A DNA stretch of 64,000 nucleotides, from positions 1 to 64,000 of the forward strand of contig NZ_FQZG01000010.1 in NCBI RefSeq assembly GCF_900141915.1, read 5' to 3'. Made by a program: the position numbers and the translations under genes. A model generated the notes under the pieces. It did no database searches. It saw only the letters and a list, made by a program, of their open reading frames with translations, and was not told where the DNA came from. Positions 41,949-51,578 of this stretch are shown here, piece after piece (position 1 is the first letter of the stretch; each line of letters opens with the position of its first letter). This stretch comes from Tessaracoccus bendigoensis DSM 12906. Lineage in GTDB: Bacteria; Actinomycetota; Actinomycetes; Propionibacteriales; Propionibacteriaceae.

Positions 41949-43453
41949 GCGGTCACCGCCTTCGTTCCGTCGAGCCGTTCCGTCGTGGCCAGGAGTGGGC
42001 CGCCCCACCGTTCCTCGAGGGTGCGTTCGAGCACACCCCCGACGCGGTAGAGGCGGGCGTCCTCCATCGGGGGCGCCATTACCTGCAGCCCCACAGGTAG
42101 CCCCTCACTCAGCCCGGCGGGGAATGACGCCGCGGCGTTGCCCGCCATGTTGCTGGGGATGGTACACAGGTCGGCGAGGTACATGCTCATCGGGTCGGCC
42201 GTGCGTTCCCCGAGCCGGAACGCGACGGTGGGGGTGGTCGGCGAGACCAGCACGTCGACCTGTTCGAACGCCTTGTCGAAGTCCTGCTGGATGAGACTGC
42301 GGACCTTCTGGGCCGAGCCGTAGTAGGCGTCGTAGTATCCGGCCGACAGGGCGTAGGTGCCGATAATGATGCGCCGTTTCGCCTCGCGCCCGAAGCCCTC
42401 CTCCCGGGTGAGGTTCATGACCTGCTCGGCGGACTTGGTGCCGTCATCGCCAGCGCGCAGCCCGTAGCGCATGCCGTCGAAGCGGGCCAGGTTGGAGCTG
42501 AGCTCGGCCGGCTGGATCAGGTAGTAGGCGGGAAGGGCGTAGGTGAACGACGGGCACGAGACCTCTACGATCTCGGCCCCTGCACCGCGCAGGACCTCGA
42601 CGGCCTCCTCGAACCGGTCGAGCACCCCGGGTTCGTAGCCTTCGCCCTTGAACTCGGAGACGATACCGACACGCACCCCGGCCAGGTCGGTGGCGCGCGA
42701 CGCCTCGACGAGGTCGGGCACCGGCTGGTTGATAGAGGCGGAATCGTGCCGGTCGTAGCCGCCGATCACCTGCTGCAGCAGGGCGGCGTCCTCCGTGCTC
42801 CGAGCGACCGGGCCGGGCTGATCGAGGCTGGACGCCATGGCGACCAGGCCGTAGCGTGACACGCCGCCGTAGGTGGGCTTCACCCCGACGGTGCCGGTTA
42901 CCGAGCCGGGCTGCCGGATCGAGCCGCCCGTGTCGGAGCCGACGGCGAGCGGCACCATGAACGCGGCGACCGCGGCCGCCGAGCCGCCACCCGAGCCTCC
43001 GGGGATCCGGTCGGTGTCCCATGGGTTGCGGGTCGGGCCGAAGAACGACGTCTCGGTCGAGCTGCCCATGGCGAACTCGTCCATGTTGGTCTTGCCGACG
43101 ATCACCAGTCCCGCCTCGCGGAGCCTGGCAACGACGGTGGAGTCATAGGGTGGCACCCAACCGTCGAGCATCCTGGAGCCGCAGGTGGTCGGGAAGTCGG
43201 TGGTGCAGAAGTTGTCCTTCACGCCGATCGGGATGCCCGCAAGGGGGCCGAGCTCCTCGCCCGCGGCGCGGTGGGCGTCGATGGCGCGGGCCTGCACGAG
43301 CGCGGCGTCGCCGTCCACGCTCAGGAACGCATTGAGAACGGGGTTGAGGGCCGCGATCTGGTCAAGGCACGCCAGCGTGACCTGCTCCGAGGTCAGTTCA
43401 CCGGCCGCCATGGCGCGGCCGAGGTCTGCGGCGGAACGCGTCAGGATGCTCAT
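41945..43453 (-). CDS. gatA: Asp/Glu-tRNA amidotransferase subunit A
   Basis: A 502-residue amidase-signature glutaminase that supplies ammonia to GatB. The catalytic Lys is in [12 protein letters not shown], and the cis-Ser/Ser nucleophile region is in [34 protein letters not shown]. Length is normal. It lies three bases after gatC and overlaps gatB by four. Confidence 0.97.
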   Translation of the reverse strand: MSILTRSAADLGRAMAAGELTSEQVTLACLDQIAALNPVLNAFLSVDGDAALVQARAIDAHRAAGEELGPLAGIPIGVKDNFCTTDFPTTCGSRMLDGWVPPYDSTVVARLREAGLVIVGKTNMDEFAMGSSTETSFFGPTRNPWDTDRIPGGSGGGSAAAVAAFMVPLAVGSDTGGSIRQPGSVTGTVGVKPTYGGVSRYGLVAMASSLDQPGPVARSTEDAALLQQVIGGYDRHDSASINQPVPDLVEASRATDLAGVRVGIVSEFKGEGYEPGVLDRFEEAVEVLRGAGAEIVEVSCPSFTYALPAYYLIQPAELSSNLARFDGMRYGLRAGDDGTKSAEQVMNLTREEGFGREAKRRIIIGTYALSAGYYDAYYGSAQKVRSLIQQDFDKAFEQVDVLVSPTTPTVAFRLGERTADPMSMYLADLCTIPSNMAGNAAASFPAGLSEGLPVGLQVMAPPMEDARLYRVGGVLERTLEERWGGPLLATTERLDGTKAVTA

Positions 43454-43456
43454 CGC

Positions 43457-43750
43457 TCAGTCCTCACTCAGGATCTGGGGGACACGGAACCGGCCATCCT
43501 CTTCCTCAGGGGCGCCCGAGAGCGCCTGCGTCTGGGTGAGGGATGCGGTCACGACATCCGCGCGGAACACGTTGCTCATCGGGATCGCATGGGTTGCGAG
43601 CGGCACGTCCGGTCGTGCGACCTCCGAGACACTCGCTACGGATTCCAGGATGACGTCCAGCTCTGGGGCAAGCTCCGCACAATCCTGCTCGGTGAGCTGG
43701 ATTCGTGCCAGGGCTGCCAGGCGAGCCACGTCGTCGGCGGTGAGACCCAC
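43457..43750 (-). CDS. gatC: Asp/Glu-tRNA amidotransferase subunit C
   Basis: A 97-residue GatC that holds the A and B subunits together. The sequence runs VGLTADDVARLAALARIQLTE, the family N-terminus, and ends with GRFRVPQILSED, as GatC does. The frame is open 78 bases further upstream. I chose the GTG at 43750 because AAGGAG lies seven bases before it and the length then matches the family. Confidence 0.9.
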   Translation of the reverse strand: MGLTADDVARLAALARIQLTEQDCAELAPELDVILESVASVSEVARPDVPLATHAIPMSNVFRADVVTASLTQTQALSGAPEEEDGRFRVPQILSED

Positions 43751-43833
43751 TTCTTCGCTCCTTGGTCGGTTGCGCACCGCGGTGGCGGCGGTGCCCATCT
43801 TAGGGCCCGTTCCCCGGGTGCCTCGCAACCGCC

Positions 43834-44037
43834 TCAGGCGCCGGTCAGCAGCAGGTAGAACATGCGGCCCAGGAAGAACAGGGCCACGGCGATCCCGATG
43901 ACGATGACAGGAACGATGATCCGTTGGATCTTCTTCCAGCGTGTCGACGGCACGCCTGCCGCCCCCCAGCCGCCACGCCCGGGCTGCGCCCGCGTCGGCG
44001 CCTGGCCATCCAGGTTGAGGTCGGAGAACACGCGCAT
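43834..44037 (-). CDS. Small single-TM membrane protein
   Basis: A 67-residue protein with an N-terminal hydrophilic segment (Gly/Arg/Gln-rich, to about residue 35) and one strong hydrophobic helix, IIVPVIVIGIAVALFFLG. The frame extends upstream, but MRVFSDLNLDG at 44037 is the likely start. It lies between the MetE-like gene (17 bases) and gatC (83 bases). I do not recognise a family. Confidence 0.6.
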   Translation of the reverse strand: MRVFSDLNLDGQAPTRAQPGRGGWGAAGVPSTRWKKIQRIIVPVIVIGIAVALFFLGRMFYLLLTGA

Positions 44038-44054
44038 GGCCGCCAGTCTATGCG

Positions 44055-45008
44055 TCAGCCGCGCGCCAACGCCTCCTCGACCAGGTTGGCCGCCCTCCCG
44101 AGGGCCGTCAGCTGAGGCTTCACGTCTCTCAGCTGCCAACCGGACAGGCCGCAGGCGGTGCCGAGCACCAGCCCGGGATACGGGTCGGCCTGGATCGCGC
44201 GCAGGACGCGCAGCGACTCGCGGACGAGGTCGTCGACGCCCTGCGCCGTCCGGTCGTCGGTGCGCACGACCCCGAGCGCGACTTCCCGCGACTCGTCGCA
44301 CCACTGAGCCAACTCGTCGAGGTCGACGAGCCTCGAGTCGACGGCGACACCGGCGAATCCGGCCCGCCGGGCCACGTCCAGCCAACGGCCGGGCGCGCAG
44401 CAGTGCAGCCAGGCGCCGTCGGCGAAGGGGACCAGCGCGCCCACCAGTTCCGGCAAGTCGACGCCTCGGTGCCGCGAGAACCCGGACGCGGTCGGGACCG
44501 CACCCTGTGCGACGGCGTTCAGGGCCGGCTCGTCGACCTGCAGCAGCAGGCGCGCCCCGGGCAGTCGCCTGGCGACCTCGGCACGCAACTCAGCGACCCC
44601 CTCCGCGAGGGCCTGGGCGAGTTCGCGCCGTGCGCCGTGGTCGGCGAGCAGCCGGTCACCGGTGGGCCGTTCGACCGCGGCTGCCAACGTCCAGGGACCT
44701 GCCAGCCCCACCTTGAGGACCCGGTCGAAGCCATGCAGCAGTTCCTCGGCATCGTCGAGGTCTCGACGCCACTGCGCCCGGGCGCGGCGGTGCTCGACGG
44801 TCGAATGAGGTGTCAGACGCCAGCCTGCGGGCTGGAGGTCGAACCCCAGGCCTTCCACCAGGCCGAGCGCCCGCCCGACCATCTGAGACACGATTCCCCT
44901 AGCAGGAAGCTCGGGGAGAGGCAGCACGTCGGGCAGCAACTCACTCATCGCCGAGAGCGCCCCCCGGAAGTCGTCCCCGGGCAGCGACCCGGCGGCGGTG
45001 ATCCTCAT
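44055..45008 (-). CDS. MetE C-terminal-domain-like (core-MetE) protein
   Basis: A 317-residue protein resembling only the C-terminal, catalytic barrel of cobalamin-independent methionine synthase. It lacks the N-terminal barrel, so it is under half the normal MetE length. It starts [16 protein letters not shown]. The zinc-type ligands appear as [13 protein letters not shown] (His-Cys) and a late Cys in [12 protein letters not shown]. Short core-MetE proteins are thought to use other methyl donors, such as methylated corrinoid protein. It overlaps mnmA by four bases, an odd place for a methionine enzyme. Confidence 0.75.
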   Translation of the reverse strand: MRITAAGSLPGDDFRGALSAMSELLPDVLPLPELPARGIVSQMVGRALGLVEGLGFDLQPAGWRLTPHSTVEHRRARAQWRRDLDDAEELLHGFDRVLKVGLAGPWTLAAAVERPTGDRLLADHGARRELAQALAEGVAELRAEVARRLPGARLLLQVDEPALNAVAQGAVPTASGFSRHRGVDLPELVGALVPFADGAWLHCCAPGRWLDVARRAGFAGVAVDSRLVDLDELAQWCDESREVALGVVRTDDRTAQGVDDLVRESLRVLRAIQADPYPGLVLGTACGLSGWQLRDVKPQLTALGRAANLVEEALARG

Positions 45009-46078
45009 GCGGCCGAGGCGATGACGGCACTTCCCAGCACCTTGTCGCCTGCGTAGACGACCACCGTCTGACCTGGGGCGACACCGGAGGCCGGCTCGTC
45101 CAGCGACACGAGGAGTCCGCCGTCACGCGCCTCGATGGTGGCCTCCTGGGCGGCGCCGTGCGCGCGGTACTGCGCGCGGCCCCGGAAGGCACCCTCCACG
45201 GGCGAGCCGGTCCAGGTCGGCCGGATGCCGGTGAGCCGACGCACCGCAAGGTCGTCGCGGGGCCCGACCACGACGGTGTGCGAGACCGGCTCGATGCTGA
45301 GCACGTAGCGGGGGTCGCCCGACGGTGAGGGGACGCGCAGGTCGAGGCCCTTGCGCTGCCCGACGGTGTAGCGGTGCGTCCCCCGATGTCGTCCGAGGAC
45401 CGTGCCGTCGGCGTCGACGATGTCGCCTGGGGCATCGTCGATGTAGCGCTGCAGGAAGCCTTGGGTGTCGCCGTCGGCGATGAAACAGATGTCGTGCGAG
45501 TCGGGCTTCTTCGCCACCCCGAACCCGAGCGCCCTGGCCTCAGCCCGCACGACAGGCTTCTCGACGTCGAAGAGCGGGAACAGACAGTGGGAAAGTTGGG
45601 TCTGGTCGAGCATGCCGAGCACGTACGACTGGTCCTTTGCCCCGTCGGCGGCTCGGTGCAGCGTGACGCTGCCGTCATCGTGGCGCCGTAGGTCGGCGTA
45701 GTGGCCGGTGGCCACCGCGTCGAACCCGAGCGCGATACCACGGTCGAGGACGGCCGCGAACTTGATCTTCTCGTTGCAGCGCAGGCACGGGTTCGGGGTG
45801 CGCCCGGCCCGGTACTCGGCGACGAAGTCCTCGACGACCGCCTCGTGGAACTCCTCGGCGAAGTCCCAGACGTAGAAGGGGATGTCCAACTTGTCTGCGA
45901 CTCGGCGTGCGTCGTGTGAATCTTCGAGCGAGCAGCAGCCGCGGGCACCTGTCCGGTAAGAGGCCGGGTTCTTCGAGAGCGCCAGATGGACCCCTGTAAC
46001 GTCGTGGCCCTGCGCCACGAGGCGCGCCGCGGCGACGGCGGAGTCGACGCCGCCCGACATGGCCGCAAGTACCCGCAC
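45005..46078 (-). CDS. mnmA: tRNA-specific 2-thiouridylase MnmA
   Basis: A 357-residue ATP-dependent enzyme adding sulfur to U34 of Lys, Glu and Gln tRNAs. The PP-loop is [18 protein letters not shown]. The nucleophile Cys is in [15 protein letters not shown], and the second catalytic Cys is in [11 protein letters not shown]. The C-terminal barrel ends [18 protein letters not shown]. The cysteine desulfurase just upstream (51-base gap) probably provides the persulfide sulfur. Confidence 0.96.
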   Translation of the reverse strand: MRVLAAMSGGVDSAVAAARLVAQGHDVTGVHLALSKNPASYRTGARGCCSLEDSHDARRVADKLDIPFYVWDFAEEFHEAVVEDFVAEYRAGRTPNPCLRCNEKIKFAAVLDRGIALGFDAVATGHYADLRRHDDGSVTLHRAADGAKDQSYVLGMLDQTQLSHCLFPLFDVEKPVVRAEARALGFGVAKKPDSHDICFIADGDTQGFLQRYIDDAPGDIVDADGTVLGRHRGTHRYTVGQRKGLDLRVPSPSGDPRYVLSIEPVSHTVVVGPRDDLAVRRLTGIRPTWTGSPVEGAFRGRAQYRAHGAAQEATIEARDGGLLVSLDEPASGVAPGQTVVVYAGDKVLGSAVIASAA

Positions 46079-46129
46079 GTTGTCCTCCTCTGATGCGTGA
46101 GCCGGACCAGTCTATGTCGATCTCAGCGT

Positions 46130-47245
46130 TCAGCGGACGGCGCGGGCCTGCTCAACGGCGAGGGGCAGGACAGACTCCAGCCTGGTGATGTCCAGATCGG
46201 TGGTGGTGTGCCCGAGGGAGAACCGGAGCGACTGACCCGCTTCATCGACGGTGCGTCCCATGGCGAGCAGTACCTCGCTCGGCTGATGCACCCCTGCCCG
46301 GCACGCCGACCCGACGGAGGCGTGCACCCCCCGCTGGTCGAGCAGGAACAGCAGTGCGTCGGCGCGGATGCCGCCGAATGTGGCGTTGACGATGTGCGGG
46401 GCACCATCGACGCGGGAATTGAGCCGGGCACCCGCCGCGACTGCGGCAGCGGCGACCCGGTCCCTCAACTCGCCGAGACGCAAGGCTTCGGCCTCCAACT
46501 CCTGCACGGCCAGCCGCGTCGCACACGCAAAGGAGGCTGCCAGCGCCACCGCGGCCGTGCCGGAGCGCACTCCACGCTCCTGGCCTCCTCCGAGCCCGAT
46601 GGCGGCAGGCGTGATCGCCCGGCCGGCAAGCAGCGCCCCGATGCCCACCGGGCCACCGATCTTGTGAGCCGACAAGCTCATCAGGTCGAGGTGGCTGGCC
46701 CCGAAGTCGACCGGCACATGGCCGAGCGCCTGCACCGCGTCGCTGTGCATCCAGGCGCCGGATCGCGCAGCCAGGCGGCGGATCTCCTCCACGGGCTGGA
46801 GCACCCCGGTCTCGTTGTTCACTGCCATCACCGACACGACCGCGACCGTCGCATCGATCATCCCGGCTGCCGCGGTGGCGTCCACGACGCCGTCGCGGGT
46901 GACAGCGAGGAGTTCGGCCCCGTGCCCGACGGCCCCGATCACGGCGGGATGCTCGATCGCGGACACCAACATTCGGTGTCGCCCCTCGCTCTCACGTGCC
47001 GCAAGCCCACCCAGAACGGCGATCGAGTCGGCCTCAGACCCGCCTGAGGTGAAGATCACCTCGCTCGGCTGCGCCCCGAGCGCCTCTGCCAAGCCCTCGC
47101 GGGCCTCCTCCAACACCGAGCGGGCCCGCTGTCCCGAGCGGTGCAACGACGCCGGGTTCCCGACCACCGCGGACGCCTCGACGAACGCCTCAACCGCCTC
47201 CGGACGCATGGGCGACGAGGCGGCGTGATCGAGGTAGACACTCAT
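46130..47245 (-). CDS. Cysteine desulfurase (IscS/NifS class)
   Basis: A 371-residue class V PLP aminotransferase-fold enzyme that releases sulfur from cysteine as a protein persulfide. The start VYLDHAASSPMRPEAVEAF, EVIFTSGGSEADSIAV, the PLP lysine in MSLSAHKIGGPVGIGAL and the persulfide cysteine in VGSACRAGVHQPSEVL are all visible. Its position ahead of mnmA mirrors the YrvO-MnmA pairing of Bacillus, so tRNA thiolation is its likely main task. TAGACT lies eight bases before the ATG. Confidence 0.94.
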   Translation of the reverse strand: MSVYLDHAASSPMRPEAVEAFVEASAVVGNPASLHRSGQRARSVLEEAREGLAEALGAQPSEVIFTSGGSEADSIAVLGGLAARESEGRHRMLVSAIEHPAVIGAVGHGAELLAVTRDGVVDATAAAGMIDATVAVVSVMAVNNETGVLQPVEEIRRLAARSGAWMHSDAVQALGHVPVDFGASHLDLMSLSAHKIGGPVGIGALLAGRAITPAAIGLGGGQERGVRSGTAAVALAASFACATRLAVQELEAEALRLGELRDRVAAAAVAAGARLNSRVDGAPHIVNATFGGIRADALLFLLDQRGVHASVGSACRAGVHQPSEVLLAMGRTVDEAGQSLRFSLGHTTTDLDITRLESVLPLAVEQARAVR

Positions 47246-47259
47246 GAATCTCGAGTCTA
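47246..47259 (-). promoter_or_regulatory. Putative -10 for the cysteine desulfurase
   Basis: TAGACT (minus strand, 47259-47254) lies eight bases before the ATG, in the 87-base divergent gap to glgX. No ribosome-binding site is visible, so a leaderless or nearly leaderless transcript is possible. Confidence 0.4.
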
Positions 47260-47332
47260 GCCAGGCGCGCTTTCAGGACTTCTGCCGAAGTCGTGGCACA
47301 ATTGTCGCGCAGATCAGACCCAGAGAGCCCAA

Positions 47333-49480
47333 ATGCACACTCCCGACACAAGCGCCCTCGGTGCCCACGTCACAGCCCGTGGCGCCGCCTTCGCAGTGTG
47401 GGCGCCACGTGCGGACAGGGTTGACCTCGTCCTCATCGACTCGCGCAACGCCCAGAAGAACCTCCGCATGACCAAGGACGCCGACGGCATCTGGTCGATC
47501 GAGGTGCCGGGCGTCCGCGCCGGGCAGCAATACGGATTCCGGGCACACGGCGAATGGGACCCCTCCGACGGTTCGCGGTTCAATCCGGCCAGGTTGCTGC
47601 TCGACCCGTATGCGCGCGCCATCGCCGGCGGCATCGACTTCCATGGCCCGATCCTCGACCATCTGCCTGGCAGCCCCGACGTGATGTCGATGGAGGATTC
47701 GTTCGGTGCGGTCCCCGTGTCGGTCGTTGTGGAGGACACCCCACCGCCGACTCCGATCGCCAGGCGCAGACCGATGTCAGAGACGATCATCTACGAGACA
47801 CATCTGAGGGGTTTCACCAAACTGCACCCCGATGTGCCCGAGGAGTTGCTCGGTTCGTACCTGGGCATGGCCGAGCCTGCGGTCATCGACCACCTGCACC
47901 GCCTCGGGGTCACCGCGGTGCAGTTCCTGCCATTGCAGCATTTCGTGAGCGAGCCGTTCATCGCGCAGAAGGGCCTGCGCAACTACTGGGGATACAACAC
48001 GCTCGGCTTTTTCGCGCCGCACGCGGCCTACGCCACCCGCGGCACCGTCGGAAACCAGGTCGAGGAGTTCAAGCAGATGGTCTCGGCCCTGCACGAGGCC
48101 GACATTGAGGTGATCCTGGATGTGGTCTACAACCACACCGGCGAGGGGGGCCAGGAGGGCCCCACCCTATCCATGCGGGGCATCGACCAGAACGCCTACT
48201 ACCGCCTCACCAGCGACCGCCGTGACGATTACGACGTCACGGGCTGCGGCAATTCGGTCAACACGGCACACCCGATGGTGCGTCGCTTCGTGCTCGATTC
48301 CCTGCGGTACTGGGTGCGCGAGATGGGCGTCGACGGGTTCCGGTTCGACCTCGCGACGACACTCATCAGGGACTGGTATCACAACGTCGACCATCAACAC
48401 CAGTTCAAGCAGACCTTGGCCTCCGATCCGGCATTCGAGGGGATCAAAATGATCGCCGAACCATGGGACATCGGCCCCTACGGTTACCAGGTGGGCGCCT
48501 GGGGACCCGACTGGAGCGAGTGGAACGACCGGTTCCGCGACCACGTCCGCGACTACTGGCGCGGCTCGGTCCATGGCGTGCAGGAGCTCGCGACCCGCCT
48601 GGCTGGATCCCCCGATCTGTTCGACCGTCCTGGCCGGACCCCGCAGGCCAGCATCAACTTCGTCACCGCGCACGATGGTTTCACCATGCGCGACCTCGTC
48701 AGCTACGACGTCAAACACAACCTGGCCAACGGCGAGGCCAACCGGGACGGCTCCGACAACAACCGGTCCTGGAACCACGGCTGGGAGGGCGAGACCACCG
48801 ACCCGCAGATAAACGCCACTAGACGCCGCCAGGTGCTGAACATGATGGCCACACAACTACTGGCGGCCGGCACCCCGATGCTGCTGGCAGGCGATGAGTT
48901 CGGCCGTACCCAGAGGGGCAACAACAACGCCTACTGCCAGGATTCCTCCATCTCGTGGGTCGACTGGGCGGCCTCGCCCGAATGGAGTCAGATACTTGAG
49001 CGCGTCGCCGCCCTCATCACGCTGCGCCGCGAGCACCCGACGCTGCGCCTGGACCAGTTCGCGTATCACACCGAGGTGCTGGGCCCCAACGGCGAGAACC
49101 TGCAGCGCGTCGATCTCACCTGGATGGACGGCACCAACGGCCAGATGGGCGAGGACGCCTGGCACGACGGCTCCCGGCGACTCCTGGGAATGTACGTCTC
49201 GGACGAGGACGAGGCGTTCCTCACCTGGTTCAACTCGTCGCCCGATTCTGTCGCGGTGAAGCTGCCGGGGCTGCCCTGGGGGTACGGATTCCAGACCGTC
49301 TGGCACAGCGCCGAGGAGTCGGAACTGCCGCTCGGGGTACGGCTGCCAGCCAAGGCACGACTCCTGGTACCGGGCCGCAGCGTCACCGTGATGCGCGTGG
49401 ATGTGCCCAAGAGCGCCCCAGAACTTCTGGAACTACGGGCATTGGAGGCCGGGCCGACGCCGTCCTCCGGCATGACCTGA
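47333..49480 (+). CDS. glgX: Glycogen debranching enzyme GlgX
   Basis: A 715-residue GH13_11 isoamylase-type debranching enzyme hydrolysing alpha-1,6 branches of limit dextrins. An N-terminal CBM48 (about residues 10-110: AAFAVWAPRADRVDLVL) precedes the barrel. The barrel has DVVYNHTGEGG, the nucleophile in GVDGFRFDLATTL, the acid/base in KMIAEPWDIGPYGY and the transition-state Asp in FVTAHDGFTMRDLVSYD. It heads the alpha-glucan cluster. A GCACAATTGT sequence 28 bases before the start is identical to one upstream of gltB. Confidence 0.96.
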   Translation: MHTPDTSALGAHVTARGAAFAVWAPRADRVDLVLIDSRNAQKNLRMTKDADGIWSIEVPGVRAGQQYGFRAHGEWDPSDGSRFNPARLLLDPYARAIAGGIDFHGPILDHLPGSPDVMSMEDSFGAVPVSVVVEDTPPPTPIARRRPMSETIIYETHLRGFTKLHPDVPEELLGSYLGMAEPAVIDHLHRLGVTAVQFLPLQHFVSEPFIAQKGLRNYWGYNTLGFFAPHAAYATRGTVGNQVEEFKQMVSALHEADIEVILDVVYNHTGEGGQEGPTLSMRGIDQNAYYRLTSDRRDDYDVTGCGNSVNTAHPMVRRFVLDSLRYWVREMGVDGFRFDLATTLIRDWYHNVDHQHQFKQTLASDPAFEGIKMIAEPWDIGPYGYQVGAWGPDWSEWNDRFRDHVRDYWRGSVHGVQELATRLAGSPDLFDRPGRTPQASINFVTAHDGFTMRDLVSYDVKHNLANGEANRDGSDNNRSWNHGWEGETTDPQINATRRRQVLNMMATQLLAAGTPMLLAGDEFGRTQRGNNNAYCQDSSISWVDWAASPEWSQILERVAALITLRREHPTLRLDQFAYHTEVLGPNGENLQRVDLTWMDGTNGQMGEDAWHDGSRRLLGMYVSDEDEAFLTWFNSSPDSVAVKLPGLPWGYGFQTVWHSAEESELPLGVRLPAKARLLVPGRSVTVMRVDVPKSAPELLELRALEAGPTPSSGMT

Positions 49481-49559
49481 CAGGTCGGCCCGTTCCGGCA
49501 TTTCCGAATCGGCGGCTCCGGAAACCGCAGTTCGTTCTGACTCGGGGCGCGCGGACGGC

Positions 49560-49571
49560 TAGGCTGAGGCC
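49560..49571 (+). promoter_or_regulatory. Putative -10 for leaderless glgE
   Basis: TAGGCT at 49560-49565 is followed by six bases and the GTG start of glgE. TTCTGA 19 bases upstream is a possible weak -35. A GAGG three bases before the GTG is too close to be a good ribosome-binding site. This would give glgE, maltokinase and glgB their own promoter inside the cluster. Confidence 0.45.
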
Positions 49572-51578
49572 GTGACCGAGCAGATCCCAGCCAGCGCCGA
49601 TAGGCGTATCGTCCGCACCGAAGGGGGCTTCGGCCGAATCCCCGTCACGGGGGTGACCCCGGTGATTGAGAATGGTGCCTACCCCGTGAAAGCGGTCACC
49701 CACGAGCGGCTCCTCGTGCAGGCCAACGTCTTCCGAGAGGGCCATGACGCCGTCAACGCTTCAGTGATCCTCACCTCGCCGAACGGCACGCAGCGACGCA
49801 TCGACATGGCCCAGGTGGAGCCTGCCGGGCTCGACATCTGGCAGGCCCACGTCCGGATGGCCGAGCCGGGCGACTGGACGTTCCGGGTCGAGGGCTGGTC
49901 GGATCCGTGGCATACCTGGACCCACAACGCCGAGAAGAAGCTGCCCGCAGGCGTCGACGTCGACCTGGTCCGGCTTGAGGGTCGCGACCTGCTTGAGCGG
50001 GCCGCAAGGCAGGCCGACGCGATGCAGAGTTCGGGGGCGGCCGGGCTGCTGCACGCCGCCGCCGAGTCCCTCACGCCGGGCGTCGAGATCGACGAACTCT
50101 TGGAACTGGTCGACTCCGCCCCGATCACCCGCGCGATGGCCCGGTTCGGCCCTCGGGAGCTGGTCTCGCCGACGCCCGAGTATCCGGTGCGCGTGGAGCG
50201 TCGACGGGCACTGTATTCCTCCTGGTACGAGTTCTTCCCCCGCTCGCAGGGCGCCTGGTGCGACGACCAGGGCAACTGGCATTCCGGCACTTTCGCGGCG
50301 TCCCATGAACGCCTCGAAGCCGCGGCCGCCATGGGCTTCAACGTGGTCTACCTGCCACCGATCCATCCCATCGGCCGAGCCTTCAGGAAGGGGCCGAACA
50401 ACACCCTAACCCCAGGGCCTCAGGACCCCGGATCGCCTTGGGCGATCGGCTCGGAGGAGGGCGGCCACGACGCCATCCACCCCGACCTCGGCACGTTCGA
50501 GGACTTCGACGATTTCGTCGCGAAGGCCAGGTCGCTGAACCTGGAGATCGCCCTGGACATCGCCTTGCAGGCCTCACCCGACCACCCGTGGGTCGAGGAC
50601 CACCCCGAGTGGTTCACGAAGCGGTTCGACGGGACGATCGCCTACGCGGAGAACCCCCCGAAGAAGTACCAGGACATCTACCCGATCAACTTCGACAACG
50701 ATCCGGTCGGCATCTACCACGAAGTGTTGCGGATCATCGAGTTCTGGATCGGTCACGGCGTCAGCATCTTCCGCATCGACAATCCGCACACCAAGCCGGT
50801 GGAGTTCTGGGACTGGCTGATGAGCCGGGTCGCCGAATCCCACCCCGAGGTGATCTTCCTGGCTGAGGCATTCACCAAGCCCCAGATGATGGGGGCGCTC
50901 GGCAAGGTCGGCTTCCAGCAGAGTTACACGTACTTCACGTGGCGCAACGTGAAGTGGGAGCTCACGGAGTACCTGACGGAGTTGTCCACCGAGACCGCCG
51001 CATATTACCGACCCAATTTCTTCGTCAACACCCCGGACATCAACCCGTTCTTCCTGCAGTCTGGAAACCAGGCGGCCTTCGCGATCCGGGCGATCCTGGC
51101 GTCGACCATGTCGCCGTCGTGGGGCGTCTACTCGGGCTTCGAACTCTTCGAGCATGAGCCCCTCGCCCCGGGCAAGGAGGAATACCGCGACTCCGAGAAG
51201 TTCCAGTTCCGCCCCCGGGACTACAACGCGGAGCCGAACCTGAACCTGCTGCTGGGCAGCCTCAACGCCATCCGGGACGCCCACCCCGCGCTGCAACAGC
51301 TCCGTGACGTCCACTTCCACCACGCACCCCACGATTCGGTGATCGCCTTCTCGAAGACGGACGGTGACGACACCGTCCTGGTCGTGTGTTCGCTCGATCC
51401 GGACAACACGGTCGAGTCGCAACTGTTCCTCGACACGCAAGCGCTGGGATTCCCGGGCGCCGAGCAGCTACAGGTCCGCGACGAACTGACCGGCGAGGAG
51501 TACCTCTGGGAACCCACCGCGTACCTCAGGCTCTATCCGGGCAAGCCCGCGCACATCATGCACGTCACCCTTCCATGA
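49572..51578 (+). CDS. glgE: Alpha-1,4-glucan:maltose-1-phosphate maltosyltransferase GlgE
   Basis: A 668-residue GH13_3 enzyme that elongates alpha-glucan with maltosyl units from maltose-1-phosphate. The N-terminal domains (IPVTGVTPVIENGAYPVKAV) are GlgE-specific. The barrel contains YSSWYEFFPRSQG, NPPKKYQDIYPINFDND, the nucleophile in SIFRIDNPHTKPVEFWD and the acid/base in IFLAEAFTKPQMM. It starts with GTG in an apparently leaderless setting and overlaps the maltokinase gene by four bases, as in the mycobacterial glgE-mak arrangement. Confidence 0.96.
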   Translation: MTEQIPASADRRIVRTEGGFGRIPVTGVTPVIENGAYPVKAVTHERLLVQANVFREGHDAVNASVILTSPNGTQRRIDMAQVEPAGLDIWQAHVRMAEPGDWTFRVEGWSDPWHTWTHNAEKKLPAGVDVDLVRLEGRDLLERAARQADAMQSSGAAGLLHAAAESLTPGVEIDELLELVDSAPITRAMARFGPRELVSPTPEYPVRVERRRALYSSWYEFFPRSQGAWCDDQGNWHSGTFAASHERLEAAAAMGFNVVYLPPIHPIGRAFRKGPNNTLTPGPQDPGSPWAIGSEEGGHDAIHPDLGTFEDFDDFVAKARSLNLEIALDIALQASPDHPWVEDHPEWFTKRFDGTIAYAENPPKKYQDIYPINFDNDPVGIYHEVLRIIEFWIGHGVSIFRIDNPHTKPVEFWDWLMSRVAESHPEVIFLAEAFTKPQMMGALGKVGFQQSYTYFTWRNVKWELTEYLTELSTETAAYYRPNFFVNTPDINPFFLQSGNQAAFAIRAILASTMSPSWGVYSGFELFEHEPLAPGKEEYRDSEKFQFRPRDYNAEPNLNLLLGSLNAIRDAHPALQQLRDVHFHHAPHDSVIAFSKTDGDDTVLVVCSLDPDNTVESQLFLDTQALGFPGAEQLQVRDELTGEEYLWEPTAYLRLYPGKPAHIMHVTLP

